64,000 nt of DNA from Gavia stellata (lineage: Eukaryota; Chordata; Aves; Gaviiformes; Gaviidae). The notes under the pieces were generated by a model. The model saw nothing but the letters and a program-made list of their open reading frames with translations, was not told where the DNA came from and did no database searches. The stretch is taken from NCBI RefSeq assembly GCF_030936135.1, contig NC_082594.1:109903020-109967019 (forward strand), read 5' to 3'. Shown here one piece after another: positions 1 through 14,243 of this stretch (positions within the stretch are counted from its first letter, which is position 1; every line of letters starts with the position of its first letter). Both the position numbers and the translations under genes were made by a program.

Positions 1-2540
1 TCTCAGGAGACCCTCCTGAGAGGTCTCAGGGAGGCACTGGCTGTTCAGAAGGGCAGAGGACCCACTTTTTGAATATCAGACTGCCTGAAGGAGTCTCTAT
101 GATGGAGCTACCCCAAATCATCTGTAACATTTGAAAATAACTGATCATTGATAAACTTAATACTATTGATCCCAAATTAAGTGTTACCCTGTATATCAGT
201 GAGGTCGGGGTTCTTGCACTAAACTTAAGAGCAAGTGACAAGCCTTTCTTCAGCTTTTCATTTAGTATAAATCTAGTGCCTATGACTGACAGAAATTAAT
301 AATGCAGTCTTGAAATATGAATCATGGAAAATGAGTAAGATAAATTCTTGTACTAAATAGGCCATACACTGACCACAATGACTTCTGCTTTATGCTGTCT
401 GCTCTCCCTGGAGAGCAGTGACTAAGAATTGGGTGCTGTGGGAGAATGTTTGGGTGTAGCAGCTGAGTTTCTGGATGTTGTGGTCTGATCTTGTGAACAC
501 TTAAGCAAATAAGTAACTTCCCACGTTTGAGCAGTCCCACTGACCAGAAGTCACTTCTTCCTTACATATTTGCAAACTCAGGGGCATATAACTCAGCTTT
601 CTCCACAAAAAAGATTTAGTTATTTACTTTTCATTTGTAACAGTCAGTTTATCATTAATTTCACTCAAAACAAGCAATATTCTTATTTAAACAGGAACGG
701 AGTGTGTGCTGCATCAGTACATTGACAATTAGCCAACCCAGCTAACATAGTATATGAGTTACAGTAAGCACACATGAAAAGTTGCATCGGTCATTTATTT
801 TGAGCAAGTTCGCCAACTTGGCCCATCTTCATGAATAGTTCACTTGTTTGATACAAGCAATGAAGACATTCCACTTATCTTAATTGCTTTACTCGTGTCT
901 TCCATATTCCTGTAATGGTTCTTGATCATTCAGCCTTAGAAATTAAATGTATTGTCTGCTATTATTTCCCCAGTTACCAAGTATGAGCTGTTAGGTAGTA
1001 TCACTGATAGATATATGCTAGCCTTTCACTTTTAAAGGTCTGAAATTCATCTTTTGCATTAGATTAAAAGTACAAGCAATGTTGGCTGGATTAGTTTAGC
1101 TCCTGGCTGGCTCCTGTAACAAAGCAACCAAACCAAACTGGCAGTGTAATCAGTTATCACTAGCTGTATTGGTAACTGCAGTTCTTGTGCATAACTTACA
1201 TGTAGATCACCTTGTATGTGATCGGAGAAAGTTTACTTTCGGTTAATGCAGTTGTTTTCTCTTTACATGGACAACTTTGGTTTAGACATTTCTATAACAG
1301 GCAGGCATAGCTAGTAAAGTTATGCAAAGGCAAAAAAGACTAGGTGATTTAGATATAGCTACAAAAAACCCTCCAGCAGCCCACATGAAAGCAGATTATG
1401 TTTGCTCAGGCAAACATGCAAAAGCTAGGAAATACCAGAATTAATGTTGTCCATGTAACCTTAATATGGCTGTCTACATGTATGCCTCAATTCCTTGGCC
1501 TCTGCTATCTGAGAGGCACATGAATCAGAGTTGTGTAAGACAGGGGAGTTTTGATTTTAAAACTCTCCTCAAATACAGGGTTGCTAGGACAGTTTTACAG
1601 GATTAAAACAACTCATTGCCATCCCCTCACACCCTTGTGTTTGAAGACGCCTGCCTCTTTTTAGATTAGTCATTTCAGAAGAGGCGCACTCCCAGCATCT
1701 CCAGTTCTGGTCCTGCTTGGTGGGAGCTCGGCGATATTGTAAAAGAACACAACGCTGAGATTTATAATGGAAAGCTTGTGGCGCCCATGGTGACACAATG
1801 ATCTGGAGGAATTTCTGTCGGGAGTTGTGGTCATTTGGGTGTTTCTGTGCTAGATTGCTCCGAGACTGAGGCTTGTGGAAGGATTTTCTAGCTGTTTGTT
1901 CTCTTCTGCTTCCCCTGAGCCACAGTTATTTAAGTGCTCAGTTGTGCACCATATGTGGCTACAATTGAAATTGTTCCTTTTTTCCCTGATTTATTTTAAA
2001 AAAAAGGATGATTTCACCGATTGCATTCAGAGAGTGTTTCCACAAAGAGTTGCAGCAGCTTGGCTGAGGGGCTGGTAAATTGTGGTGGTCGTTGACATAG
2101 TGGGTGTGGGACAAGGGGGAGATCAGGAGCCTGTTAAGCTGGCTTTTCTGCTGGAAAAATTATAATGTGGAACAAACCATTCATTTTTACTTGTGCTCTC
2201 ACCTGTAACTTTAATTTACATCTCCAAAGACATAGTACTGTGCTGCTACTTGAATAGCAGTCTCTCTTCTAGCTCATGAGCACATTTTATCCATACCTCA
2301 CCTTATCTGCTGGCAATCCGGTATTTCTTACCATTACCCGTCTCTCTCGTAGGGCGGCTGCAAGTCGTGAAGGCAGAGTTAAACCAGTACATTGCTTCCT
2401 GCTGATCAGATCTCAGTAAGAATTAACAGACCTTAGAAGAATTTCCCAGCAGACCTCAGCAGAGATTAATTAAGTACCCCTTCTCCACTGGATTAACCAA
2501 AACATACTGTTTCATTTAGTAATGAGAACTTCTTTGATAT
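1..2540. other. AT-rich noncoding stretch, no gene
   Basis: No open frame here is long or looks like a known protein, and base composition is uniformly AT-rich. The only structure seen is at the very edge: positions 1-21 form a 9+3+9 bp inverted repeat, probably cut by the window boundary. No transposon signature was recognised. Confidence 0.6.
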
Positions 2541-2895
2541 GCAGACCAGGTGCTGCAGCCTTGTCCTTGCCTGGTCCTGGGCCCCACTGAGCCAGGCGCT
2601 GTCCTGACCCTGTCCCCATCCCATCCCAGGGGCTGCCTTCCCGGCTGGACTGGGCCCCACGGTGCCTGGGGATGGCCCGGCTGTGGCCGACCCCGGTCAC
2701 TGTCCCCAGCCCGGCCCGTCTTGCCTTGCATGGGTCTGCGGGACGGGGCTGGTCAGGGAGGGAGGGCATCACACCACCCCGGTGGTCCCGTGGCCCCCAG
2801 CCTCGCCGGGGTGCCCTGGTGCTGCCTCCCGGTCCAGCTCCATGGCCCCAGGGCAAAGCCTTCCACAGAGGGAGCCCTCTTATGTCCGATTTCAT
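2541..2895. other. GC-rich island in AT-rich DNA
   Basis: Composition switches abruptly to GC-rich near 2541 and back near 2895. About 15 CpGs are visible in some 360 bp, well above the neighbourhood. The plus strand is C-rich, giving many GGG/GGGG runs on the minus strand. Several frames on both strands are open for 70-150 codons, but they overlap one another and read as Pro/Gly/Arg/Ala-rich filler, as expected when stop codons are rare in GC-rich DNA. It could be a small CpG island, an old GC-rich insertion or a biased-gene-conversion patch. No protein family is recognisable. Confidence 0.55.
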
Positions 2896-5614
2896 TAAGA
2901 AGCTAATCAGTTTTGCTTTAAGGACAAACTGAGGCTGACGTGCTAAGAAACACATAACATTAGCGTCTCGAAACCCCTTCTACAGCTAATATTCCCTATG
3001 AATGATGTTTGCCGTAAAAATGGGCACCTGAAAGAGTCTGACTGCAGGACCTGTGAAGGAGTCTCAGCACATGCTGAAAACAGTGAGCATTTCTGTAGAT
3101 GACACTTGCCAGTCTTTGGAGGGCAACAAAAATCAAAGCATTTGGCCTTAGGACTTCCTAGAGTCACAGAACTTCCTAGGAGCTGCACGGGTACCCTGGC
3201 TCCCCATCCTCATGTCCTTGAGGCCTTGGACATCGATCTTCTTGATTCCCAGTGCCACGGCTGCACCTTCATCTCTCCCAAGTCTCCGTCTGGGCAGAAG
3301 CCAGGACAGAAAGCAAACTAGAGGAATAGCATCAATTTTGACTCCCTTTTCTACTGGGTTCCTAGCAGGGAACCGTGCATGGCAAAATGTTTCCTTCTTA
3401 AACTCAGCTAACCCTTTCTAGCCAAGTCTAGCACACAATGTCGCTACCAGGAGACTTTCATGAGGAGGTGAAAAGAGGGCAGATGGCTTCTCGCTGAGGC
3501 TTTAACCTTTCCTTTTGGCTCCTGTTCATCCTCATCTGTCGCACAGCGTAAGGGAATAAAAAGGTCTCTGAACAAGGCTACCTAGAAAATTCACTGTTGT
3601 GCACTGGAAACTGGAGAAAAGAATGCCTGATTCATCACCGCGCTGCTGCCGGGCCGAGGGCAATATCACACCATGGAAATCAGCTGGGATGAAGCTGGAA
3701 CAGAGCTACAGTGGATCAACATAGAGAATAAAGAGTCACACTGTTATATATATACTTGAGGCCCTTGCGCATCAAAAGCAATCCTTGCACTGCAAAGCAG
3801 CAGCATCACACTTGTAAGTACCAGTAAAACACACCTCTTCACACAGCATGACCTTCGAACCACAGCTTCGAACAAAACAATACAGCAATCCAGTTTCATG
3901 TAAACAGCCTGGTTTTCCTTTTCAGAGCTGCGAGCTTGTAACATATCGTTGCTGACTGTCTTTATTCAACAAGAATAATGTCAAATGCTCTTCTGGCAGA
4001 AAAAAATGCAGACTTTGACCACACATTAACCCCATTAGTATGGTGTTAACTTTTGACTTTAATGCTGGCACAGTGTTAGGGATATTTAAAAGCAGAACAA
4101 AATGAAAGGAAATGTTAAACACATTCCTCTTTCTCTTGAAAACTGGAACAATAATTTAATGCTAGTGTTATGAGATGGCTGAAAGGGTTTCATGTCTCTG
4201 TGTCTTGCATAGATTGTTACTGGAGGTAACCTGGGCAACTTCCAAACAACAACTGAAAAAAGGAACACGTAACACAGCTTTTAAAAGGAATTACATGTGT
4301 ACTTTACCCCATGAAGTAATTTCAGATGTGTATCGTATGAGGAGTAAAGCTATTACTTCAGTAACACATTCATTATTTGATGAAAATATCATGATGATGA
4401 AAGTATATAATGAAAAAAATCTCATTAATTATTAAATTTTCTATATTGTAATTTATGCCAGCACTTTACACGCAAAGAAATCTTTCTTAATAAACATTTG
4501 TTAGGGAAGTAAACCTCTGAAAGAGGTGTAATTTTGGTCTTTGAAAGGCTACATACGTTTCCTCCAGAGGTTTAATATTTGGCATAATGTAATTTGCAGC
4601 TTCAGCTGCAAAAAGTGTCTGAGAAAATTAGGGGCCATAAATTACTAATTACATAAAACTTACAATAGCCAAATGATAGTTGCTTCCAACAGTGAGATTA
4701 CTGTAAGAAAAGCCAATACTCTGATTTCCCAAGATTGCAAGACTGTAGGTGGATAAACATGAGGCATACAAAGAGAGATGTGCTCAGCACTCTCTTAAGG
4801 TAAACCTGAATTTTATTTTTCAATGGTTGCATATATTTACTGAAGGAGAAATGTGGAGTCAGCTGCAATTGCATGAAGAAACCATTATATCCTATGGGTA
4901 GTAAACTCCAAATATGCCCCAGGGGACTGAATGGAAGTTACCTACAGTTCTCTCATTATCACAGCACTTTACATTTCTGGTGACTTTTGTGATGGTAAGC
5001 AGATTGCAGAGGAGCGAATGCAGGATGAAAAAATCAAAGTACATGAGCATATTTTTTGAAATACCCACACTTCATCTACTTCAATGAAGCACAGGAACAA
5101 GCAATCTTAACTCTTCTGTAGCTCTAGTTATTTGTTCTTCCTGCTTTGGTGATACCTAGTTTTGACAGTATTACCCCACCGTGTGTATTTGTAAGTACTA
5201 TAAAAATGTAAAAAGATGATCCACGCACAAGATTTTCTCATTTCCCTTAATAACTGAATGGTGGAGGGTGAGCTTGAATTCTTCAAATAATGTACACATG
5301 GCCAACACATCCGGTAGAGGGACAGGTAAGGCAGTCCAGCTTTCTGGGACATTTGCTGAGGTGTGAGAATGTTTCCATTGACTGTTGAGCTAATCATCTT
5401 GGTCATACCTTCTGGTCCATGCTGAAAGCCATGCAGAGAACATCTCCATGTTTCAGTGTACTGAGGCACCGGTGGCCTGCCTCTGTGCATGTTGCCAAAG
5501 GCTAAGCTCAACTGCTTCTACAGGAAGGGCAAGTGGTCAGTATGGACGTGCTAAAACCAAAGTTTTTGAGACCAGTAGGCCCTCCTTCATGTTAATGGAG
5601 AAGATCTAGCCACC
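2896..5614. other. Noncoding stretch with one candidate regulatory patch
   Basis: No recognisable exon or transposon. A minus-strand open frame at 5128-5511 (127 codons) has no domain, repeat or family resemblance and is treated as chance. The patch at 4560-4665 is described separately. Confidence 0.5.
4560..4665. promoter_or_regulatory. Candidate conserved noncoding element with E-box quasi-palindrome
   Basis: A perfect inverted repeat with 9-bp arms and a 2-nt spacer (4593-4612) contains a CAGCTG E-box. It is followed within 35 bp by closely spaced homeodomain-type cores (ATTACTAATTAC, 4641-4652). Dense motifs of this kind are typical of developmental enhancers, but conservation cannot be judged from one sequence, so this is inference. 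Confidence 0.2.
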
Positions 5615-5642
5615 TTTTTTTTTTTCTTTTTTTTCTTTTTTT
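5615..5642. repeat. Pyrimidine tract (T-rich, C-interrupted)
   Basis: A 28-bp run of T broken only by single C residues. Low-complexity sequence with no other associated feature. Confidence 0.9.
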
Positions 5643-8600
5643 AAATTGTATGAAGAGGAGCATTTGTTTGAGCTTTATATGCACTAGGAGCAGATTATGT
5701 TATTTGGATGTTAAAATTAATGCAGTTCTTTGCTGTCAGACAACATAAAATGCATTGCTTGGGATTTCTCTGAAGTTTCACATCACATTTGCTGTAAATT
5801 ATTTTAAATAACAGGGATGAGAAATGTGGTGTAATGCAGCACAAGACTTTTAGCTGAGATAACACAGAAATAATGGATGTTTCTTTATAGTCACAAAATT
5901 TGTTACAGTAGTATAATTTATACTGTAGTAAATGAAATATTACGCTATATTCAGAATATCATTGTATTAGACATTGTAGAGATATACCGTAACTGATTGT
6001 CTGTGTCTCAGAGCTATGATCTAAGAGCTTTAACAGGAAAAAAGCAGCAGAAGGGAGAAAAGGGTGACAAAAATATCTCAACAACTAAACTGCGGTTCAT
6101 AGTCAAGCATTAAAAACATCTCACCATTTCCGATGTTGTCCTCTCTTCATGGGTGCCAGACCAAACAATGTGATCAGTAAGAATTCCCTCTGCTCCCTTT
6201 CTCTGGCCAGAACTGTCCCAGGCACTACCAGCCTGAGAAAGGCCATCTCACCATTCAGCTACAGGCATGAAACATGCCTGGCAGAAAGTTGAGAGTGCTT
6301 GCTACGTGCAAAACAGCAAACTTCATTGTAGGTTTTTTTCTGTCAATGACTTCTGCTGCAGTTACTTTCAAAGACAAAACATCAAAATCTATCACCTAAT
6401 ATCCAAAACATCACAAAAGAAATCTAGAAACTAAACCAGTGTGTAGAATTATTTTTATTGGTTTAGAAATGTAGCTAGTCCAGCTTCTCAGTTCTTCTTT
6501 GGAAATCCCTAGATAGCATACGTTGACTACAGAAGAAACACTGGGCAAGCAGTTAATCCCTAGCATGGGCACCTCTCTTAAGGGCTAAGGAAAATGGCTG
6601 TAGTAATTGGATATGGTGAAAACAGTAAACATGGTATAAGTTGCAGCTACCTTTCCTGAAGTCATGTGTTTCCTGTTTATTTTCCCTAGCTTTTCTGTTA
6701 CTCCCTTGCATTTAGAGGAAGAACAAGTAAATATTATTTAGGATTCATATAGCAAATAAAAGGCATTGTCGTTAAAACTTCTAGATAAATACACGTTCTA
6801 GAAATAAGCTTCCTCATAAAAGCAGGCAGTTCATACATATCTTCATATGATTGTTTAACCCTAACATTTTTTCTCTATGAGGTTAATATTTTATTCCATT
6901 TTACCTCCCATAAATTCTTGAGAAGCACACCATAAAAAAGTGACAAGAGGTATCCAATTTCTTACTAAGAAGTCAGGGAATTCAGTGCAGGTCCATTGAG
7001 TTAGCTCCCAAGCACTGATTTTCTAATCATACTTGGAAGCATATCTTCGTTCTCTTCATTAGCATGAGTAATAGTAATTAATAGGAATATGCAGCCTCAA
7101 AGAAGGCGGTGCAGAGGATGAGGCTTTCCAGCTTTTAACTGTCTGGAGATCCCCCTCAGTGCAAACAGAAATACTGATTAATGCCGTCTCTCTTCTGATT
7201 CTCCTCTGCCCTCTTTTCCACAAGCAATTTTCATATGACCGCGGTCTGAATCCACAGCTTCACCAGCTAGTCACAACCATTCCCATTCTGCCACAAAAAG
7301 TTACTCGCATTGAATGTACGTCAATTCCCTCGCAATAAATGTGTCACAACCTGCTGCTGGTAGCCCCCTGCACTCTGACACAGAGCTTCTCCTGGTCCCA
7401 GGAGCTCTCAAGGAGCCCCAGGCTGTGGTAGGGTACAATGCGTCATTATCATCATGTTTATGCCTTCACAACGGGATGCTGCTTAGCAGGGATGCTGCTG
7501 ATTGTTCAGCTCAATGTGCTCTTAATCACAACACATAGATCCATTCTCCTCCAAAATACCAATGTAAGAACATAAACTCTAAATAAATGCAATGCAGTAA
7601 GTGGAAAGCAGCATTTATTTTCTCTAGTTTTTTCTCTTTTTCCTGCTCTCCTATTACTTCTCACCAGGTACTCCCTATTCCATCCCTACTCCCATGCTCT
7701 TTCATCTCTTTCCTCTAGCCTTTCTCCCTCAAAGATGCCCATTTTGTATAAAATACTACCGTAAAAACTGTTGGCCCATAAAAATTATACGGGTGAGCTT
7801 GCTGCTAGTCTGTGGATCAGTTTCCAGGGAGATATCTTTATATAACAAAACTGATCAGGAGTCAACCTACCAATATGAAAAAGAGTCTGACAGCCATCAA
7901 AGACAGTCAGAGAAGCCATTTTAGAAAGCTGGAGTAGAAATAATAACAAGTTGGATTCCTGAACGAGAGGAGATTCCACTGGCTGGAGAAGAACCACATG
8001 CAAGAGGGAGAGAAAGAAACCTGGAAAATTTGGGCCTCAGCCTAAGCAGTTCTCCAGAAAATGAAGAAATGGAGGCATGGGTATAGACAGAGGACCTGCA
8101 TTATTTTATCTAGATTTATTGTCTGTCTCTCATGGTACTAAAAGAAAGAACAATCAGTCTAGAATCTCTTCTAGACATTTGTGGCCTTTGTGTTATGAGC
8201 TTTAAGTGCTTTGTAGCCACAGAGAGGCTAAAGCAAAAGCAAATTGCTCATGTGGCTGGAGATCTGGGAAAGGGAAGTCCTAGGTTTAGCAGTACTTCAT
8301 GAGACTCTATTCATGCAGGGTACCCGTACCAAGAAGCTGCACATTGGAGAAGGCAAGGAAAGAGTAGGTTGGACGTCACCCAAACCAGACAGCTTTGAAG
8401 TGCCTCGGTCCAACAAGTGACACTAAAACACAGCCATCTAGCTACGCAGCCTCTCCTTCTTTCTTTCCTGTCTTCCATAACCAGCCTTGTCCAACTTGAG
8501 GGAGAAATGAGTTGGTTATTCACCATTAATGGCCTTTTCCTTGAGTGGCTCTCATATGTCTGGGTTCACAGGCTGCGTGTGGGTGATCCTGCCACTGAGC

Positions 8601-11600
8601 TGCTTTGCCCCATTCCTGCCAATTGAAGTCTATAGTGAAACTCAGTGGAAGTTCAGAGTGGCTGAGATGCACTCAGATCCCCTCGTGTGTGAGTGGTTGC
8701 TGGCCCTAATACAACCAGAAACAAAAAATAGGACAGGACCTATAGGTCAGTCAGTATTGTACAAATGGTACTCAAAAACTGGAACTTGCTATGGGCTCGT
8801 TTAGCATTTTGAATAAGCTTCTCGTTTAGCAACTGTTTAAGCCTTTGAGCCTATTGAAGACATACTGAAAAAATCTTTGTCCCACATTGTTCTTTCCAGT
8901 TCTCTCTCAGTAGATTGCTTTCCAAGAATCTCCAACCACAAAAATCTGGTTTTCTGCTGATATTTTATAGCTGTGCATTTTGGACTTTTCAAATCCAATG
9001 CTGAACAAGTGCCCTTTTCTGGCCAGAGTGAACCACTGGGTTCGTGCATGCAGTTTCACAGAGTCCCAGCTGATGTCAGACCCCCTCAGATGTGTCAGCA
9101 TACAGGATGGAAAGCCAAACTCTTTAACCTCAGGAGTGGTCTTCCATGAATTAGAGGGTTGTGCTTCTGACTTTTTCTTCATTACCAGTAGGCCAAGTTG
9201 ATCTAGCTGATCAAAACTGGTAACTCCTTTGCTCAGTAGCTTTATGACTTTAGTTATTTACCACTTAATGCTTCTTCTGCCAGATTTATCTCCATATGAT
9301 CACACTTCATGCCAGCATGAGATACTTTGTTAGGAATTCATAACTACTGCAGCCAATACATTCCTAAACCCAGCCACACTACTTCTATAATTCTTGTCTA
9401 TTTAATAGCCGCTGTTGTACTTCATGTCCATATCTAAGTTCTCCCTTGCCATTAATGTTACCTTGATAGTCATTAGATTATTAATATGCTATGACCATTG
9501 CTTAGCATGATTTTCTTGTTCTCTCTTGCCTTTATACATTATCTGTTGTCAGATACTTGCCATAAGCTGTTTGCATCATAGAGTAATTTTTTGCCTGTTT
9601 TTTTGGCATATAAACCTAGGATAATCCTTTTTCATACCCACAGAAATAGCAAAATTAGTTACAACATCAGCACCAGTTCTGTTTTTTGATTATATAGTAG
9701 CTGAAACCAATTGATGTGGTTAGTATTAAACTGTCTTGGTCCCTGTTGGAAACTCAAGTGAAGAGGTTCAAATGCTAAGTAACATTTGATATCAATTATA
9801 GAACACTAAAGATTTTCCTATTTGGACTAATGAGCAGATTTTCTCAGCATCCTTGCATATCATCTTTCATAATGAAGCCATCCTTATTACATTGCATTTG
9901 GCCAATAATTTCTGAGACATCCTGATCTTTTTTTATTCATTGGTCATCACTTTATTTTCACTCTGACAATACTTATTTTTCATTCCTGGAACACAGCCAT
10001 GCTCAAAATGTAATACACTGATTTGTTCCTACCTTTAATTCTTAAATACTTCCATATCTTAGTATTCTGCAAGGTACACAACAAACGTGACTCTCAATTA
10101 TGCTAAGGCTTTTTTTTCCAACCACTTTTCTATCTAAAAGGATCTTAAACTTTATGGGAACAGCCCCTGGAGAATAACTCCTGCATGAAAAGCCCTTTAG
10201 CAGCACAAGAGCTCTAACTCCTTGGCCCTGCTGTCAGGGGGGAAATACGAAGACAGGTATTTGTTGTGCTCTAAAGTTCTTTGCTTTGCATGACTGTTAG
10301 TAGGTCATGGGAATCAGAGCCCTTGGGTGCCTCAAATTCATGGCACAAGCATATCCATTTGAGTGCAGAAGGTACAAATGTTTCACATTGAGAAACATGC
10401 ACATGTTGCTGTCAGGTCCGAAGTTAGCTGCTGCAGACTTCCCTTATTATTAAGTTTTTTTGAAAAGTTGTCATTTGTGGAGTAATTTTCATATGCCTGA
10501 AACGGTCAACATAGAGGTATCCATTTTTTGTATTCTGAAAACATGACAAGGCCTGCATTTTTTTCTCACATTGGCTTGGTGGGTGTAATGCATCCAAGCC
10601 ATTCAGAATACATTCAGCACACCATTATTGTCTAATAAGCAATCATAGTCCTTAATGTTTAATGAGAAATGGAAGACTTACTATTTAAGGTATGCCCAGG
10701 TTTGTTTCTGTGACTGCAGCTGTTTTAAGGATCTGCATGTGATCTACATTTATTTTCTGTTGATTTCAAACTCTAATTCGGAAGCACATTTTGCTGGGCT
10801 TTACAATTTGAGTTTTGCCAGCAAGCCTAGCTTAAAAGACCACCCTAACAAAAAATCTACAAACGTAACAAGTTTAAAACATAGAAATTTGTCTTGGCTG
10901 CTCCATCATATTCCCTTTGGTCCTATTTGGATTCTTTTCTAGCTGAGAATACTACTGTCATGCATCCAAATACCATGATGGTAGGTGCATACAAATCTTT
11001 TAAATGAAAATAACCAATACATGTAGTCAGTGGTAGAAAAATATTGAATAAAGATGATATGCTTTGGCCAATGATCACAGGAAAATTTCTAATGAAATGT
11101 TCTGTGGTTTCTAAGATCAATGGAAAACAGGGCTAGTGGGTTAGAATTTGGGGGGTTTTTTTGTTTAAAATTTTGCCTAAAGGATGGGTACGCAGCTGTC
11201 AAGACAGACCTTATGGTCTGTGGGCAGACAAGTCAGTATGGCTGAGACTGGAACCTGTTGGTCCGTAGCACTGACATGTTTGAAAGCAGTATTATTCTAT
11301 CCCCCAGCAGAATAATTAATATTACGTATAAAACAAGCAAACAAAAATTCAAAGACTACTTCTCTTAATGTCCCGTCCCCTCCAATCCTACAGAACCAGA
11401 CTTGAAGATTATGAGATGATAGAATCACTATTTCCCGAGCAAATTCTCTTTTGATCTGTAAGCTATCCGGTGCAGGGGATCCTGCTGTCAGAAGAAAGAT
11501 CAATTTCAGACATATTTTTCAAACAGTACCAGAATGCATATGCACTAGAGAGGCAAACTATGATTGCACAGGCAACCTTGATTGTTGCACAGCCAACTTT

Positions 11601-14199
11601 TGAGTACTTTACTTTGCAGCTTCAATTTTAATTATGGTGAAATTATATAATTTGGATGTGTTATTTCTTAGGAATAGTTTAAGGTAAGGTTAAAATTAAT
11701 CATGATTTGTATATGTGATATACATGTGCAAGAAAAGAATTTCTTTAATAGTTTTTCCTCAGCTGTAGCAACGGAGATTTTTAAAGAAAAAAGACACTTC
11801 TGAAGCTTGAGGGTGCTTCTTTTGCAGTATATCAAGGCCTTACAGCGAATAGTGAAGCTGCGAGAGATTTGTAATGGAAAAATCACAAGAATCCTTTATC
11901 ATGGAGAGTATTGACTAACCTAACTGCTAGGGAGGATACCGGTTTCTCAGTAATAGTCCTGTGAAAGATACCTGTGTTACCTGAAGAGAGAATAGCAGCC
12001 TAGTACACATATTACACTTACGAAAATATTACTGAAAGCTTCTAGAAGTCAGGGTGTCAGTTCTGCTGGGAGTAGAAACCCCTGGAAGCTCTTGCAGCAG
12101 CCCTTAACAGCCATAGCTCCATGATATGGGTGTCAGAGCCTTAACCTGCTGGATCACCAGGCAAGGCAGATCTAAGCCAGTTTAGAATCAGTACGAGGCA
12201 CAGACAAATTAGCAAAAGCATGCAATGGTGATTTTCTGCCAGCACATGTCACTGGTATCCTAGACAGCTCCCTGCTTGTTGCGCTGTGCATGCCAGGACA
12301 CCAGCCCTGCCACACAGCAGGAATATTTTGGGGCAGTTCACTTAGACAGGGCCAGCTTTCCATTTCCAAGGTCAACTGGTGACCCAGGAAATAGCTTCAC
12401 AAAAAGTACCGTGCCACTGGCAGGCCAAAATGCCCCAGGAATCTTGGCATTACAAGTACCGTGCTCTATTTTTGCCTCTCCCTTGAGCAACAGAAATAGC
12501 AGCAACAGCATGTATCCATGCCTGGCAGGACCGGGCAAATGATGCAGCTGCATCGAGGTTTGGCATCAGCTTTCTGTTCACCGTGGACTGCATAGAGAAG
12601 GCAGGAGGCAAGAGGCAGGAAATGGGAAGCACGGACCAACAAAGTAGTTGCAGCACACACAGGTGTGTTCTGCAAGAGCTTCTCCAAGGCAAGGAAGGGA
12701 AATGTTAAGCTTTTCCCAGCAGAGCTGATGTGTATAGGTGTCTGATACAGCTGGGTTTGGCCTGGGGCTTGGTTCTGGCTAGACAGCAATGGCATCTGCT
12801 GTTATTGCTGCATGTAGACATAATGGCCAAGGTCTGATGCCAGTGTCCAAAAAGAGATGCCACAGGGCTCTGGAGCCTGCATGGTGAAGGGAAGGCAACA
12901 CCTTTGGGTGAAAAAAGGATAACGATGGAGGAGCCAAAAAGCTTGTGACCTTGTTGTGGCCATGCTGATAGAGAAAGGTAGCATGCCAGTGTCTTCTCAG
13001 CACACCAGTGTTTCCAGGATGAGTTTGTACTAGGTAAGTCCTTTCTCTTATGGTATTTTTGATATGGTAGTAGAAAACCTAAAACTGAATTTATGGCTTA
13101 GGGGAACCATAGCTGTCATTGAGCTGTCAATGCTCAACACCGCTTGCCTCCTGTATGTTGGACTGTGAACTGCTGCCAACGGAGAACTTGCAAATATTTG
13201 CTTTTTCATCCTTTGTTATAAGGAATAAGTGAAGTCGTCTGCAGGCTGGGGGTACAGCTGGGCTGCTATGTCTCAGACCACTGCAGCAAGACCTGACAGA
13301 TGTCACCTGTATGACCTCTGCTCAAGCAATACAATTTTTTTAAAGAATATCTTAAGTGGATTTGCTCCCATAAATATGAAAACCTAGAAAAAAGAGAAAT
13401 AAGTACTGCTCTAGATCAGCTGCTCCCACTGAAGAGTAATCAACTCACCAATCCGGACCATAGGATCAAAGATACATATGTAGACTATTAATATGGATAT
13501 AATATAAATATATTAACATTGCTGAAAACAAGCAGAGACTATTTCTCTCTGATTTAAAGAACAGAATAGCTTAATTCTCAACTTTCTGAAGCTTAAATGT
13601 CTGGAAATTCCAAAATTAGAGACATAAAATTGGTGTGCAAAAAATTTAGAAATGTTGTATGAATAGCAGTGTTTCCATGTCCTTTTTCTGATCTAAATAA
13701 TATTTAAACATAAAGCAGAGCAACACCAAGTAGGACTAGAGAGAAGATCATTCTGGGGCCATGATGGATTGTATTCTTGTTGTAATATTGGTGGTAAGGA
13801 AACAATGTGAAATACTAACCTCTGCTTTACGTGTTATGCCTTGTAGAAATCCTGAGAGTTATGAAAGAGTTAGTGAGCTGGCAAAGCCTTCAGGAAAGAG
13901 TTAAGAGCTATTTTTGTATGTCACATAGCCAGCAGGAGACTTAAAGAAGGGACTTATTTTTCTCAAGAGTTAAGAAAATCAAAGGAGTTAAGAAAATCCC
14001 TGCCAAGGTAGACAGGTGAATTTCTTTTTTGTTGCTCGTGCTCAGAGCTGTCTGGATTGCTGACAGTTTTTGTTTGCTTCATGGTCATTTTACTCTTAAT
14101 TTTTTTGTAGATCTAAAATTATTCATTTCCAGACAAATTATACCTTTTTTTTAAAACTCAAACAAAAATATTATAATTGCATTTCTGATGTTGTTACCA
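5643..14199. other. Noncoding stretch, nothing recognised
   Basis: More than 8 kb of AT-rich sequence. Every open frame is under about 110 codons and none resembles a known protein. The part from about 12100 to 13000 is slightly more GC-rich and has several overlapping short frames on both strands, which is the pattern of chance ORFs. A 14-bp direct duplication (GAGTTAAGAAAATC) occurs twice between about 13966 and 13999. No transposon termini were recognised. Confidence 0.5.
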
Positions 14200-14243
14200 A
14201 AAAAACCACCCCCAAAAGCAAAAAAACCCAAAAACCCCAAAAC
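14200..14243. repeat. A-rich low-complexity tract with C runs
   Basis: Runs of A separated by runs of C (AAAAAAACC-, ACCCCAAAA-type units). A similar tract lies at 55227-55275. It may be a degraded tail or simple sequence; no element body was identified next to it. Confidence 0.7.

Noticed and set aside
2512..2955. 147-codon minus-strand frame over the GC-rich block
   Set aside because: At least four overlapping frames on both strands are open in this block; none has a domain.
5128..5511. 127-codon minus-strand open frame
   Set aside because: No domain, signal or family resemblance, and no supporting splice or promoter context; within chance expectation for 64 kb.
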